Positions 35,610 through 43,889 of a stretch of 64,000 bases of DNA are shown piece after piece. The DNA comes from Pseudomonas fluorescens (GTDB taxonomy: Bacteria; Pseudomonadota; Gammaproteobacteria; Pseudomonadales; Pseudomonadaceae): the NCBI RefSeq assembly GCF_902498195.1, contig NZ_CABVIY010000003.1, positions 372,001 through 436,000 of the forward strand, in the 5' to 3' direction. Below the pieces are notes generated by a model, which saw only the letters and a list, made by a program, of their open reading frames with translations, did not search any database and was not told the origin of the DNA. How positions within the stretch are numbered: the first letter of the stretch is position 1; every line of letters starts with the position of its first letter. Both the position numbers and the translations under genes were made by a program.

Positions 35610-37553
35610 TCAGGCACCGTCGAGTGTGCGCCGGACCTTGTCGAGCAATTCATTGATCTGGAAGGGTTTGATCAGCATTTCCATGCGATCGCCGAGAAAC
35701 ACCTGGCGGTTGATCGCGTTTTCGGCGTAGCCGGTCATGAACAGGATCGGCAGCTGCTCGCGCCAGCCCCGCGCCACATCGGCCAGCTCTCGGCCGCTCA
35801 TGCGCGGCAGGCCGACGTCGGTCAGCAGCAGGTCGATGGACTCGTCGTTCTGCAGGCGCTCGAGCGCCGTTTCGATGTCGCCGACCTGGGTGCACCGGTA
35901 ACCGGCGTCCACCAGCACTTCGGCGACGAACATGCGCACCGACGGCGTGTCCTCCACGATCAGGATATGCTCGCCGGCCCCTTGCGGATCGACGGTGGCG
36001 GGTTCAAATCCGCTGACCGTAGGGGCGGAGCTGGCCGGCAGCATGATGGTCACTTCGGTACCGCGCCGCGCCACGCTGCGGATGTGCGCATCGCCACCGG
36101 ATTGCCGGGCGAAACCGTAGATGGTCGATAAACCGAGCCCGGTGCCCTGGCCCAGCGGCTTGGTGGTGAAAAACGGGTCGAACACCTTGTCGATCACGTT
36201 GTGTTCGATGCCGGTGCCGTCATCGCGCACCGACAACGCGACATACGCGCCATCGGCCAGGCTCGGGTCGCCGTGGGAGTAGGCAGCGTAGGTGTTGACC
36301 CAGATATTGCCACCCTGGGGCAGGGCATCGCGGGCGTTGATCACCAGGTTAAGCACCGCGCTTTCCAGCTGGATCGGGTCGACCAGGGCGATGGCGGCCT
36401 TGCTCGTCAGCTCAAGCTTGAGCGCAATACGCTCGCCGATGGTGCGCACCAGCAGCTCTTCGAGGGAGCGAATGTGCTCGTTGATGTCCACGGGCCGGGT
36501 ATCGAGGGGCTGTTGCCGGGCGAAGGCCAGCAGGCGGTGGGTCAGCGCGGCCGCACTCATCGCCGAATTCAGTGCGGCCTCGGCGTAGAACTGGACCTTG
36601 TCGGTGCGGCCATCGGCGACCCGCTTCTGGATCAGTTCCAGGCTGGTGATGATGCCGGTGAGCAGGTTATTGAAGTCGTGGGCGATGCCGCCGGTCAGCT
36701 TGCCCAGCGCGTCCATTTTCTGCACCTGCAACAGCTGGGCTTCGGTGCGCGCGCGTTCGGCGACTTCCTTGGCCAACTGCGTGGTGGCGTCATCGAGTCG
36801 CGCCAGGTGGGAACGCTCGCGGTGACGGTGTTCAGTGACGTCCTCGACAAACACCAGGCTCAATTGCGGGGTGCGATAGGGCGAAATCTGCCACTCGGTT
36901 TCGCGGATCTCCCCCTGGACGCGCATGCTCAAGGTGCCTTTCCAGCGTTCGCCATAGGCCAGGCGCAGGCGCAATTCCTCGATCACGCTGATCTGGTCGT
37001 CGGCAAAACATTCGCGCAAGGTGTCGGCGTCGAGGTTGTCCTGGATCAGCTGGGCGAAGGCATGGTTGCATTCATGCACCTTCAGGCCGGCATCGAGCAC
37101 CGCGATGGGCGCCGAGACATTGATGAAAATCTCGCGAAAGCGCGCTTCGCTCTCACGCAGGGCGAATTCGGTTTCACGCACCCGCAGCAGGGTGCGCAGG
37201 GTCGCCAGCAGCACATCCGGGTCGATCGGGTGGATCAGGTAAGCATCGGCCCCGGCGTCGAGGCCGGTAATGATGTCGCCGGTCTGGATCGAGGCGGCCG
37301 AGACGTGCACCACCGGCAGCAATGCCGTGGCGGGGTCGGAGCGCAGTTTGCGCACGATATCGAAGCCGCTCATGTCCGGCAGATTGACGTCGAGCACCAG
37401 TGCGTCGAGGGCCACGCTTTCGATCAACTCCAGGCCCTCGCTGCCGGTGCCGGCTTCGAGCACTTCATAGCCGTGACGCTCCAGGCGCCGGCGCAGGGCA
37501 TAGCGCGTGGCGACGTTGTCGTCGACGATCAGCAAGCGCAGATCACGTTTCAT
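35610..37553 (-). CDS. Hybrid histidine kinase with N- and C-terminal receiver domains
   Basis: A 647-residue protein. The first receiver (residues 5-120: LLIVDDNVATRYALRRRL, aspartate in LVLDVNLPDMSG) is followed by a PAS domain (about 138-250), a phosphoacceptor histidine in TGGIAHDFNNLLTG, an HATPase (NLVINARDALPQG, VRDDGTGIEHN, GTGLGLSTIYG) and a second receiver (aspartate in LLLTDVGLPRMSG, lysine in LIKPFQINE). No membrane helix is visible. It is the last gene of the stressosome-like operon, and its start overlaps the end of the preceding kinase gene by 11 bases. It likely receives phosphate or partner-switch input from that module. Confidence 0.92.
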   Translation of the reverse strand: MKRDLRLLIVDDNVATRYALRRRLERHGYEVLEAGTGSEGLELIESVALDALVLDVNLPDMSGFDIVRKLRSDPATALLPVVHVSAASIQTGDIITGLDAGADAYLIHPIDPDVLLATLRTLLRVRETEFALRESEARFREIFINVSAPIAVLDAGLKVHECNHAFAQLIQDNLDADTLRECFADDQISVIEELRLRLAYGERWKGTLSMRVQGEIRETEWQISPYRTPQLSLVFVEDVTEHRHRERSHLARLDDATTQLAKEVAERARTEAQLLQVQKMDALGKLTGGIAHDFNNLLTGIITSLELIQKRVADGRTDKVQFYAEAALNSAMSAAALTHRLLAFARQQPLDTRPVDINEHIRSLEELLVRTIGERIALKLELTSKAAIALVDPIQLESAVLNLVINARDALPQGGNIWVNTYAAYSHGDPSLADGAYVALSVRDDGTGIEHNVIDKVFDPFFTTKPLGQGTGLGLSTIYGFARQSGGDAHIRSVARRGTEVTIMLPASSAPTVSGFEPATVDPQGAGEHILIVEDTPSVRMFVAEVLVDAGYRCTQVGDIETALERLQNDESIDLLLTDVGLPRMSGRELADVARGWREQLPILFMTGYAENAINRQVFLGDRMEMLIKPFQINELLDKVRRTLDGA

Positions 37554-38418
37554 CGGCAGGCTCCATGGCGATGGCCAGCGGGATGATCACGAAAAAGGTC
37601 GAGCCCGTGCCCGGCGTGCTCTGGACCCCGACTTCGCCGCCCAGCAAACCCGCGAAGCGTTTGCACAGGGACAGCCCGAGCCCGGTGCCGCGCAGGCGCT
37701 TTTGCAGCGGCGAGTCGACCTGGGAAAAGTCTTCGAACAATGCGCCATGCAGCTCGGGAGCGATACCTATTCCGGTGTCGCTGACGGCGAAACGCACATG
37801 GGTGCTGTTTTCCAGCCGGGCCGAGACCCGGACTTCCCCGCGAGTGGTGAACTTCAGCGAGTTGGCAATGAAGTTGCGCAGGATTTGCGCCAGTTTCTTG
37901 TCGTCCGTGTACAGCCGCGGCAGGCCCACCGGCTCCTCGAAAATCAGGTCCACGGCGGTGGCATCGACAATCGGGCGAAACATGCCGCGCAGGGCCGCGA
38001 ACAGGTCGAGCATGTCGAACCAGGCCGGGGAAATGGTGATGCGACCGGCCTCGATCTTCGCCAGGTCCAGCAGGTCGTCGACCATGTCGCTCAACTCGCG
38101 CGCGGAGTTGCTGACGAAAGCCACTTGCTTGTGCTGCTCGGGACTCAGTGGCCCGTCCAGTTCGTCGCTCAGCAGGCTGGCGATGCTGAGGATCGAGCCC
38201 AGGGGCGTGCGAAATTCATGGCTCATGTAGGACAGGAAACGGCTTTTCAGGTCCGAGGCCTGTCGCAGTTGTTCGGCCTGGGTGTCGAGCTCGGCATACA
38301 GCGCCAGCACGCCCTGGTTGGTTTCATCCAGTTCTTCGCGCAGGGCGCTGGCTTCGCCTTGCAACTGCGCGATCAGCGCCGCTTGATCGGCAACCGGGCT
38401 GACGGGTGTTTCAGACAT
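37543..38418 (-). CDS. Histidine kinase of the stressosome-like operon
   Basis: About 291 residues. An N-terminal coiled coil (residues 5-50: DQAALIAQLQGEASALREELDETNQ, ALYAELDTQAEQLRQASD) takes the place of a sensor domain, followed by HisKA (FLSYMSHEFRTPLGSIL) and HATPase (IANSLKFTTRG, VSDTGIGIAPEL, LRGTGLGLSLCKRFA). It lacks membrane segments, so its signal must come from a protein partner, probably the Rsb proteins encoded upstream. I took ATG at 38418, which lies inside the end of the phosphatase gene (8-base overlap). Confidence 0.88.
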   Translation of the reverse strand: MSETPVSPVADQAALIAQLQGEASALREELDETNQGVLALYAELDTQAEQLRQASDLKSRFLSYMSHEFRTPLGSILSIASLLSDELDGPLSPEQHKQVAFVSNSARELSDMVDDLLDLAKIEAGRITISPAWFDMLDLFAALRGMFRPIVDATAVDLIFEEPVGLPRLYTDDKKLAQILRNFIANSLKFTTRGEVRVSARLENSTHVRFAVSDTGIGIAPELHGALFEDFSQVDSPLQKRLRGTGLGLSLCKRFAGLLGGEVGVQSTPGTGSTFFVIIPLAIAMEPADET

Positions 38419-39427
38419 GGGCGGCCTCCAGGGCAATGACCAGTACCGTGACATCGTCTCGTCCACGACAGAAATCGCGGTGCAGAATGGCGGCAATCAC
38501 GGCGGGGTGGCGATACACCAGGCCGGGGTAATCCTGCAGGTTCCAGCGCGATTGCAGGCCGTCGCTGTACATGATCAGCAGCTGTCCGTTCACTTGAGCA
38601 TAGTCAAAGGGTTGCGCCTTTCGATATTGGCCGCCGACGATGCCGGGGTGGGAGGCCAGCCCGCGTGACTTGTCCGGGGCGATCAGGCAGGCACCAATGT
38701 TGCCGATGCCAACAAATGTCAAGCTGTCAGCGGCGCCGTCGAACTGCGCGATGGCGACCGCACCGCCGCGAGTGCCGGTCATGGCCAGATGAATGTCTTG
38801 CAGCCCCGGCACCGGTGAGGCGAATGGCGCAAGGGCGAAGGCTTTTTCGCCGGCGCGGGCGGCCCGTTCGGCCTCTTCGCCATGGCCCAGGCCGTCGATC
38901 ACCAACGCGCTGATGCGCGGCCCGTCAAAGGCCAGGTGCCAGACATCGCCGCAGGCGGGATCGTTGCCCAACGAATGCTGGCTGATGCCGATGCGCCGGT
39001 CCGTCGCCTTGTGCGGGCGCGGATAAAGCCGCGTGAGCAGGACGGCACCCCGTGAATCGGCATAGACGTCGAACACCTCCGCCTGGCGCGACACGGCCCC
39101 CAGCCCGATGCCCTGGGTGCCTCCGGTGGAAAAGCCGTCGGTCAGGCACGCCTGTAAATCAAAGCCTTTGGCGCGGTCTATTGCGAGCATTTCAAGGCCG
39201 GCGCCCGCTGCACCGGGCAAGACCCGCAAGTGCAACTCGCCATGGGTCGCGTGCTTGAGAATGTTGCTGGCCAGCTCGGTCGCCACCAGCGCCACCCGCC
39301 CGGCATCGGTGGCGTCGAAGCCGAGCTTCTCGGCCAGTTGCTGCGCGGTGCGCCGGGCATGACCGATCTGGCTGCTGTCTTCGATCACCAGCACCTGCGT
39401 CAGGGTGCCGCCCATGTTCATGTCCAT
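38411..39427 (-). CDS. Fused RsbT-like ATPase and RsbX/SpoIIE-type PP2C phosphatase
   Basis: A 338-residue fusion. Residues 10-135 are a HATPase_c of the anti-sigma/RsbT type (N-box VALVATELASNILKHA, G-box TGGTQGIGLGAVSR). Residues 150-335 are a SpoIIE/RsbX-like phosphatase (CGDVWHLAFDGPRISALVIDGLGHGEEA, LTFVGIGNIGACLI, LIMYSDGLQSRWN, GRDDVTVLVIAL). RsbX removes phosphate from RsbR and RsbS, resetting the stressosome; having a kinase-like domain on the same chain is typical of some Gram-negative modules. The start overlaps the rsbT stop by ten bases, and the C-terminus overlaps the kinase gene. Confidence 0.87.
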   Translation of the reverse strand: MDMNMGGTLTQVLVIEDSSQIGHARRTAQQLAEKLGFDATDAGRVALVATELASNILKHATHGELHLRVLPGAAGAGLEMLAIDRAKGFDLQACLTDGFSTGGTQGIGLGAVSRQAEVFDVYADSRGAVLLTRLYPRPHKATDRRIGISQHSLGNDPACGDVWHLAFDGPRISALVIDGLGHGEEAERAARAGEKAFALAPFASPVPGLQDIHLAMTGTRGGAVAIAQFDGAADSLTFVGIGNIGACLIAPDKSRGLASHPGIVGGQYRKAQPFDYAQVNGQLLIMYSDGLQSRWNLQDYPGLVYRHPAVIAAILHRDFCRGRDDVTVLVIALEAAHV

Positions 39428-39822
39428 CGGGTGATCGTTATGCGAGTGCCTTTGCCGGGCGCGGTGTCCAGTTCGAACTCGTCCACCAGGCGCTTGGCCC
39501 CGGTCAGGCCCAGGCCAAGGCCGCTGCCGGAGGTCCAGCCGTCGGTCATCGCCAGTTTGATGTCGGGGATGCCCGGGCCTTCGTCGCGAAAGACCAGGCG
39601 CAGACCGGCGCGCGCGTGATCGTCGAGGATCTGCCAGTCCATGTCGCCGCCACCGCCATAGACCATGGTGTTACGCGCCAGCTCGCTGACGGCGGTCACC
39701 AGTTTGGTCAGGTCGATCAGGCGCATGCCGCATTCCTGGGCGAGTTTGCGCGCCAGTTGCCGAGCCAGGACCACATCCTGCTCGATATGAATCGGATGAG
39801 TACCGCTACTGCGCTCGATCAT
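39418..39822 (-). CDS. rsbT: RsbT-like serine/threonine kinase (anti-sigma regulatory factor)
   Basis: A 134-residue HATPase_c protein of the RsbT/RsbW class: N-box VTAVSELARNTMVYGGGG, G1 box FRDEGPGIPDIKLAM, G2 box SGSGLGLGLTGAKRLVDEF. RsbT phosphorylates RsbR and RsbS, leaves the stressosome, and activates a downstream partner. Here no RsbU phosphatase is visible, so the histidine kinases in the same operon may be the partners. Starts within rsbS (ATGA-type overlap, 39819-39822). Confidence 0.88.
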   Translation of the reverse strand: MIERSSGTHPIHIEQDVVLARQLARKLAQECGMRLIDLTKLVTAVSELARNTMVYGGGGDMDWQILDDHARAGLRLVFRDEGPGIPDIKLAMTDGWTSGSGLGLGLTGAKRLVDEFELDTAPGKGTRITITRWT

Positions 39823-40181
39823 TGCTCATGCACTCGATCCTGTAGCAGTTTCATGCCGCGCTCGACATTCAGCGCGGTACTGACGCCGGGCAGCGTCAGG
39901 CCAAGCTCGACCAGGGTGATGGCGACGGCGGGCTGCATGCCGACCAGCACGGTCTGGGCATCCATGATTTTCGACAGGCCGGAAATGGTCCCGATCATCC
40001 GGCCAATGAACGAGTCCACCATGTCCAGCGCGGAAATATCGATCAATACGCCGCGGGCCGAGGTCTTGCTGATGCGCTCGGACAGGTCGTCCTGCAACGT
40101 CAGCGCCAACTGGTCATGCATGTCGACCTGGATGGTTACCAGCAGAAAGTCGCCCATCTGCAAAATCGGAATACGCTCCAT
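39819..40181 (-). CDS. rsbS: RsbS-like STAS-domain protein
   Basis: A 120-residue single STAS domain: MERIPILQMGDFLLVTIQVDMHD, GVLIDISALDMVDSFIGRMIG, VLVGMQPAVAITLVELG. The serine in DMVDSFIG is at the place phosphorylated by RsbT in Bacillus subtilis RsbS. It forms the core of the stressosome with RsbR and holds RsbT until stress. Four bases separate it from the rsbR stop. Confidence 0.9.
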   Translation of the reverse strand: MERIPILQMGDFLLVTIQVDMHDQLALTLQDDLSERISKTSARGVLIDISALDMVDSFIGRMIGTISGLSKIMDAQTVLVGMQPAVAITLVELGLTLPGVSTALNVERGMKLLQDRVHEQ

Positions 40182-40185
40182 GGGC

Positions 40186-41037
40186 TCAGACCGCCTTGCT
40201 GATGGTCATTCCCAGCCGGGTCAGGGCCAGCTTCAGGGCATCGGCCAGGTTGGCCTTGGTGACCACGCCTTGCAGGTCCAGCCCCAGGTGCACGATGGTT
40301 TGCGCGATCTGCGGACGCACGCCGCTGATGATGCAATCGGCACCCATCAGGCGAATCGCGGTCACGGTCTTGAGCAGGTGCTGGGCGACGAGGGTGTCGA
40401 CGGTCGGCACACCGGTGATGTCGATGATGGCGATCTCGGAGCCGGTGTCGACGATGCGCTGCAACAGCGATTCCATCACCACCTGGGTGCGTTGCGAATC
40501 CAGGGTGCCGATCATCGGCAGCGCGAGTACGCCGTCCCAGAGCTTGACCACCGGCGTCGACAGTTCCAGCAGTTCTTCCTGCTGACGCTTGATCACCGAT
40601 TCACGGGACTTCTGGAAGGTGCGAATGGTGTGCAGGCCCAAGGCGTCGAGCAGCTCGGAGACTTCCCAGAGTTGCTCGGCCAGCAGCGCCGGGCTGTCCT
40701 GGTAATGATTTTGCAGCAAGGCGAACAGCGGGCCCTTGAGGGCGAAAATGAAACTGGCGGTCTGCTGCGAATCGTGGCCGAGCAGGGCGCGGCTATGGGA
40801 AAGCTTTTCGAGGAACAGGCGAATGTCATCCCACCCCGGTGCCGCGACATTCTGACCGTTGCCTTTATCCAGGCCGGAGACGATCAGTTGCAGGAACTCC
40901 GAAGTTTGCTGCTGCAAGTCCTGTTCTTTGAGATTGCGGGTGGCGCCGGTGGTTTCGAGGCTGTTTTTCCAGTCGGCAAGCAGTTGCGCCTGGTTTTTTT
41001 TCATCGCATCGAGTGTGCTGGATTGCAGTGCCGCCAT
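40186..41037 (-). CDS. rsbR: RsbR-like stressosome protein (sensor domain plus STAS)
   Basis: A 283-residue protein. The N-terminal 150 residues are helical (NQAQLLADWKNSLETTGA, LEKLSHSRALLGHDSQQTASFIFALKGPLFALLQNHY), compatible with the non-heme or globin-like RsbR sensor domain, and contain histidines that might bind a cofactor. The C-terminal STAS domain (VKLWDGVLALPMIGTLDSQR, IDITGVPTVDTLVAQHLLKT, SGVRPQIAQTIVHLGLDL) has the conserved threonine in VDTLVAQ. ATG at 41037 follows AAGGAG by nine bases. First gene of the operon 35610-41037. Confidence 0.9.
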   Translation of the reverse strand: MAALQSSTLDAMKKNQAQLLADWKNSLETTGATRNLKEQDLQQQTSEFLQLIVSGLDKGNGQNVAAPGWDDIRLFLEKLSHSRALLGHDSQQTASFIFALKGPLFALLQNHYQDSPALLAEQLWEVSELLDALGLHTIRTFQKSRESVIKRQQEELLELSTPVVKLWDGVLALPMIGTLDSQRTQVVMESLLQRIVDTGSEIAIIDITGVPTVDTLVAQHLLKTVTAIRLMGADCIISGVRPQIAQTIVHLGLDLQGVVTKANLADALKLALTRLGMTISKAV

Positions 41038-41160
41038 GAGACATGACTCCTTGAATGTAGGCGCCGGCTCCCCGGAAAACGACCGGCGCAAGTCAGTGAC
41101 ATTTGGCGGATGAAATAGTTGTTCACGTTTGACCGCTTTTTTTCATCCGCTGCCTATGGA

Positions 41161-41256
41161 CTGTAGGAGCTGGCGCAGCCTGCGATCTTTTTTTTTCCGT
41201 TCAGCGCCGCTTTTCCAGATAAAAATCAAAAGATCGCAGGCTGCGCCAGCGCCTAC
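41161..41256. repeat. REP pair, type B
   Basis: TGTAGGAGCTGGCGCAGCCTG and its complement around GATCTTTT/AAAAGATC. The 321-base interval 41038-41358 has this element and the divergent upstream regions of rsbR and a small hypothetical gene; no gene was seen there. Confidence 0.85.
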
Positions 41257-41358
41257 CCGGACGCGCAATGCTCGAAGGGAACGTTGGCTGCATCGTGACT
41301 TCAAAACTACAAGGCCGACTGTTTAGGCCGCACACCGGTAGTGACGAACGAGGTTGTT

Positions 41359-41562
41359 ATGAACGAGCAGATCAATCAGGACGAAAACCTGGGCGAACCC
41401 CAGGAAAAAACCCCGCAGCCGCAGAGCGGTGACACAGAGGTCGATCAGAAAAACCGCCATACCGACAACGACAATGAATTCAGCCCGGGCTTCAAGCCCA
41501 ACCCGGACCGACCCAAACCCAGCGATGACACGGATGCCGACATTGATACCGATGGCGGCTAG
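41359..41562 (+). CDS. Small acidic hydrophilic hypothetical protein
   Basis: A 67-residue protein rich in D, E, N, P and Q (MNEQINQDENLGEPQEKTPQ, ending SDDTDADIDTDGG) with no hydrophobic core, so it is probably intrinsically disordered. I do not recognise a domain. ATG at 41359 is preceded by GAGG at five bases; an upstream in-frame GTG at 41341 lacks a ribosome site. It is divergent from the stressosome operon and next to a DUF4142 gene, which would suit a stress-related role, but that is only context. Confidence 0.6.
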   Translation: MNEQINQDENLGEPQEKTPQPQSGDTEVDQKNRHTDNDNEFSPGFKPNPDRPKPSDDTDADIDTDGG

Positions 41563-41568
41563 AGCTGT

Positions 41569-41666
41569 ACGAGCGAGCCCTGCGCGCGATAAACGTCCGG
41601 ATAACGCGTCCACTCGGACAGGGCGCGTTATCGTTGACATTCATCGCGAGCAGGGCTCGCTCCTGG
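41569..41666. repeat. REP pair, type A variant, with inner hairpin
   Basis: GAGCGAGCCCTGCGCGCGAT and GCGAGCAGGGCTCGCTC form the outer arms; inside them GATAACGCG and CGCGTTATC form a second hairpin. It sits between the convergent small acidic ORF and the DUF4142 gene and can act as terminator for both. Confidence 0.75.
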
Positions 41667-41673
41667 AGGGGAT

Positions 41674-42195
41674 CTATTTACCGGGATGGGCGGCCTGGAG
41701 TTTCTTCGCCATGTCCAGGTGCTTTTGCAAGCCTGGCAGCATTTGCTGCGCAAAGCCTTTGAGTTCTGTCGCGCCTTTGGTCTTGTCGTCGGTCACGGTG
41801 TCGGCTTCTTTCTTGAACAGCGCAATGGCCTCTTCATGGGCTTTGACCTGGTTGTTGGCATAGGCCGCATCAAAGGATTCGTCGCGCATGTCGAGGATTT
41901 TTTCCTTGGCCAGCTTCACCAGCGTCGTGCTGTCCGGCACTTCGATGTCGTTCTTTTTCGCGATGGCCGCGAGCTCATCGTTCGCCTTGCCGTGATCGGT
42001 GATCATCATGTTGGCGAAGGCCTTGATGTCGGCCGACTGGCTTTTTTCCAGGGCCAGGCGGCTGGTCTCGATCTCGGCGATGCCACCGGCGGCGGCCTTG
42101 TCGACAAAATCATTGGAGGTTGCCGCGAGCGCCGCGCCCATGCTGGAGCTGAGGGCAACGGCCAGTACGAGGTGGCGCAGGTTGAATCCGTCCAT
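41674..42195 (-). CDS. DUF4142 exported protein
   Basis: A 173-residue protein: signal peptide MDGFNLRHLVLAVALSSSMGAALA, then the ferritin-like four-helix DUF4142 domain (FVDKAAAGGIAEIETSRLALEKSQSADIKAFANMMITDHGKANDELAAIA, KAHEEAIALFKKEAD, ATELKGFAQQMLPGLQKHL). The family is periplasmic and of unknown function, often in stress or plant-associated gene sets. ATG at 42195 follows GGAG by seven bases; a start at 42210 is less likely. Confidence 0.9.
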   Translation of the reverse strand: MDGFNLRHLVLAVALSSSMGAALAATSNDFVDKAAAGGIAEIETSRLALEKSQSADIKAFANMMITDHGKANDELAAIAKKNDIEVPDSTTLVKLAKEKILDMRDESFDAAYANNQVKAHEEAIALFKKEADTVTDDKTKGATELKGFAQQMLPGLQKHLDMAKKLQAAHPGK

Positions 42196-42402
42196 TGGTG
42201 TTCTCCACACAGTTGATCGAAGTGATCGTTAAGCTGTGGAGGCTGGCGCCCGGGCAAAGGTTTTATCGCGTTTCAGACAGGACGACGAACGGACACCGCC
42301 GGTCAGACAGATGGTCGACAGAACCCCTCAACGGGGGCCATTCTGATAGTTGGCGAACGCAATCAGTCGCGTTTGCCACCGATTAACAAACGGAGGTGTT
42401 CC

Positions 42403-42636
42403 ATGCCGGTGCCACACGACCTTTTTCAGGACCTGAGTTGCACAAAGGAAGAAATCCAGCAGAAACGCACCAAGGATCCGTTACTGGATTCACTGATCAA
42501 CAAGTATTCCCTGGCGGATGCCGAGGTAGTGAAGGCCGAAGAAGCCAAATCCAGTGACGACGCGGTGACCAGGCTCAAGGCCAAGCGCCTGGAGGTCAAG
42601 GACAAGATCGTCAAACAACTCCAGTCGTCGTCCTGA
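42403..42636 (+). CDS. DUF465 (YdcH-like) small protein
   Basis: A 77-residue helical protein: FQDLSCTKEEIQQKRTKDPLLDSLINKYSLADAEVVKAE, then DDAVTRLKAKRLEVKDKIVKQL. Two helices form the hairpin of DUF465 proteins, whose role is unknown. ATG at 42403 follows GGAGG at seven bases, a strong ribosome site. Divergent from the DUF4142 gene. Confidence 0.8.
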   Translation: MPVPHDLFQDLSCTKEEIQQKRTKDPLLDSLINKYSLADAEVVKAEEAKSSDDAVTRLKAKRLEVKDKIVKQLQSSS

Positions 42637-42660
42637 TGCAGGGTAAAGAGTCGGGTAAGG

Positions 42661-42679
42661 AGTCACCAGAGCGGTGACT
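42661..42679 (+). terminator. Hairpin after the DUF465 gene
   Basis: AGTCACC-AGAGC-GGTGACT is a perfect seven-base stem 24 bases after the stop. No T-run follows, so it may be a processing or weak termination hairpin. Confidence 0.4.
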
Positions 42680-42705
42680 GAACCAATGGAACGACGATAA
42701 AGACC

Positions 42706-42754
42706 GGCACCTCGAATGTTCAGAGTCCCTTGAAACGGCTCCATGCGAGGTGCC
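42706..42754. repeat. Nine-base inverted repeat in a convergent gap
   Basis: GGCACCTCG at 42706-42714 and CGAGGTGCC at 42746-42754 are perfect complements around a 31-base loop. It lies between the ends of the DUF465 and SMP-30-like genes and may stop transcription on the minus strand. Confidence 0.45.
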
Positions 42755-42797
42755 CCATGCATCACCCAAACCCCAGCAAAGAACAGGTCGGCCAGCG

Positions 42798-43889
42798 TTA
42801 CCTCTGCAGGGCGCTGCTCAGCGGCAATCGCACCATGTGCTGCGCCTTCAGCGACCCGAAATATAACCATTCCCCATACTCGCGCACCGTGGTGATCGGC
42901 GAGTAATTGCCGCTGCTGCCATCCTGCAGGTTGGCAATCACCTTGCCCTCGAGGTCCAGGCCCAGGGCAAAGGCGCGCTTTTCCACCGGCTTGGGCAGGA
43001 CGGTCATGGCCCGCGTGATCATCTTGCGGATGAATGGATGGGCCGCCGTGGCGTCGAGCAGGGCATTGCGCGGTGCATACAGCGCCACCCAGAAACGGTC
43101 GCGGCCATTGAACGACAGGTTGTCCGGCAATCCCGGCAGGTTATCGATGAGTAGATCATGGGTGCCGGCCTTCGGCCCGTTCAGCCAGTAGCGGGTGATC
43201 CGATAAGCGCCGGTTTCATTGACCAGCACAAAGTCATCCTCCGGCCCCAGGGCGACGCCGTTGGCAAACTCCAGCTTGTCGAGCAGCACGGAAGTCTTGC
43301 CGGTCTGGAAGTCGTAGCGCAGCAGGCGGCCGTCGCCGCCATGCTCAAGGATCGCCTCGCCGTCCCTGCCGTAGCCGAAGCGGCTGGAGGCATCGCTGAA
43401 ATAGGCGTAGTGCCCGGATTTGTCGATGGCCACGTCGTCGGTGAAACCCAAAGGCACGCCGCCGGCTGCGGTGGTCAATGCCACCAGGCGGCCCTGGGCG
43501 TCCAGCGACAGCAAGCCCTTGACCGCATCGGCGATCACCAGCAAACCATTGGGATGACGGGCCAGGCCCAACGGACGGCCACCGGTATCGGCCAGGACTT
43601 TGGTGACCTTGCCGTCAAGGCTGGTGCGGATCAGCCGGCCGTCGTGCAAGCCGGTGATCAGCATGTCGCCTTCCAGCAGCAGGGCCTCCGGACCGTCGAT
43701 GTCCGCGGCGCCGACGCGCTCCATACCTTTGAGGCGCTGATTGTCGGCATACGGGCCGCTGGTGAGGGACGGGGCGGGCGGCGGCGTCCAGGCCACCGGC
43801 CGCACGTGGGTCGGCATCAGCAGCAGATACCCGGCGATGACCGCGATCACCAGCAACACCCAGTGGTGGAGGCGGATCAATCGACTCAC
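42798..43889 (-). CDS. SMP-30/strictosidine synthase-like beta-propeller protein
   Basis: A 363-residue protein with one N-terminal membrane anchor (HHWVLLVIAVIAGYLLLM) followed by a six-bladed propeller: GPEALLLEGDMLITGLHDGRLIR, GRPLGLARHPNGLLVIADAVKGLL, GFTDDVAIDKSGHYAYFSDASSRF, LLDKLEFANGVALGPEDDFVLVNETGAYRI, LPGLPDNLSFNGRDRFWVAL. These match the SGL/strictosidine-synthase family, whose members are lactonases or hydrolases acting at the periplasmic side. It overlaps the hydroxylase gene by four bases (43886-43889), so the two are one transcript and may act on the same lipid-like substrate. Confidence 0.88.
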   Translation of the reverse strand: MSRLIRLHHWVLLVIAVIAGYLLLMPTHVRPVAWTPPPAPSLTSGPYADNQRLKGMERVGAADIDGPEALLLEGDMLITGLHDGRLIRTSLDGKVTKVLADTGGRPLGLARHPNGLLVIADAVKGLLSLDAQGRLVALTTAAGGVPLGFTDDVAIDKSGHYAYFSDASSRFGYGRDGEAILEHGGDGRLLRYDFQTGKTSVLLDKLEFANGVALGPEDDFVLVNETGAYRITRYWLNGPKAGTHDLLIDNLPGLPDNLSFNGRDRFWVALYAPRNALLDATAAHPFIRKMITRAMTVLPKPVEKRAFALGLDLEGKVIANLQDGSSGNYSPITTVREYGEWLYFGSLKAQHMVRLPLSSALQR

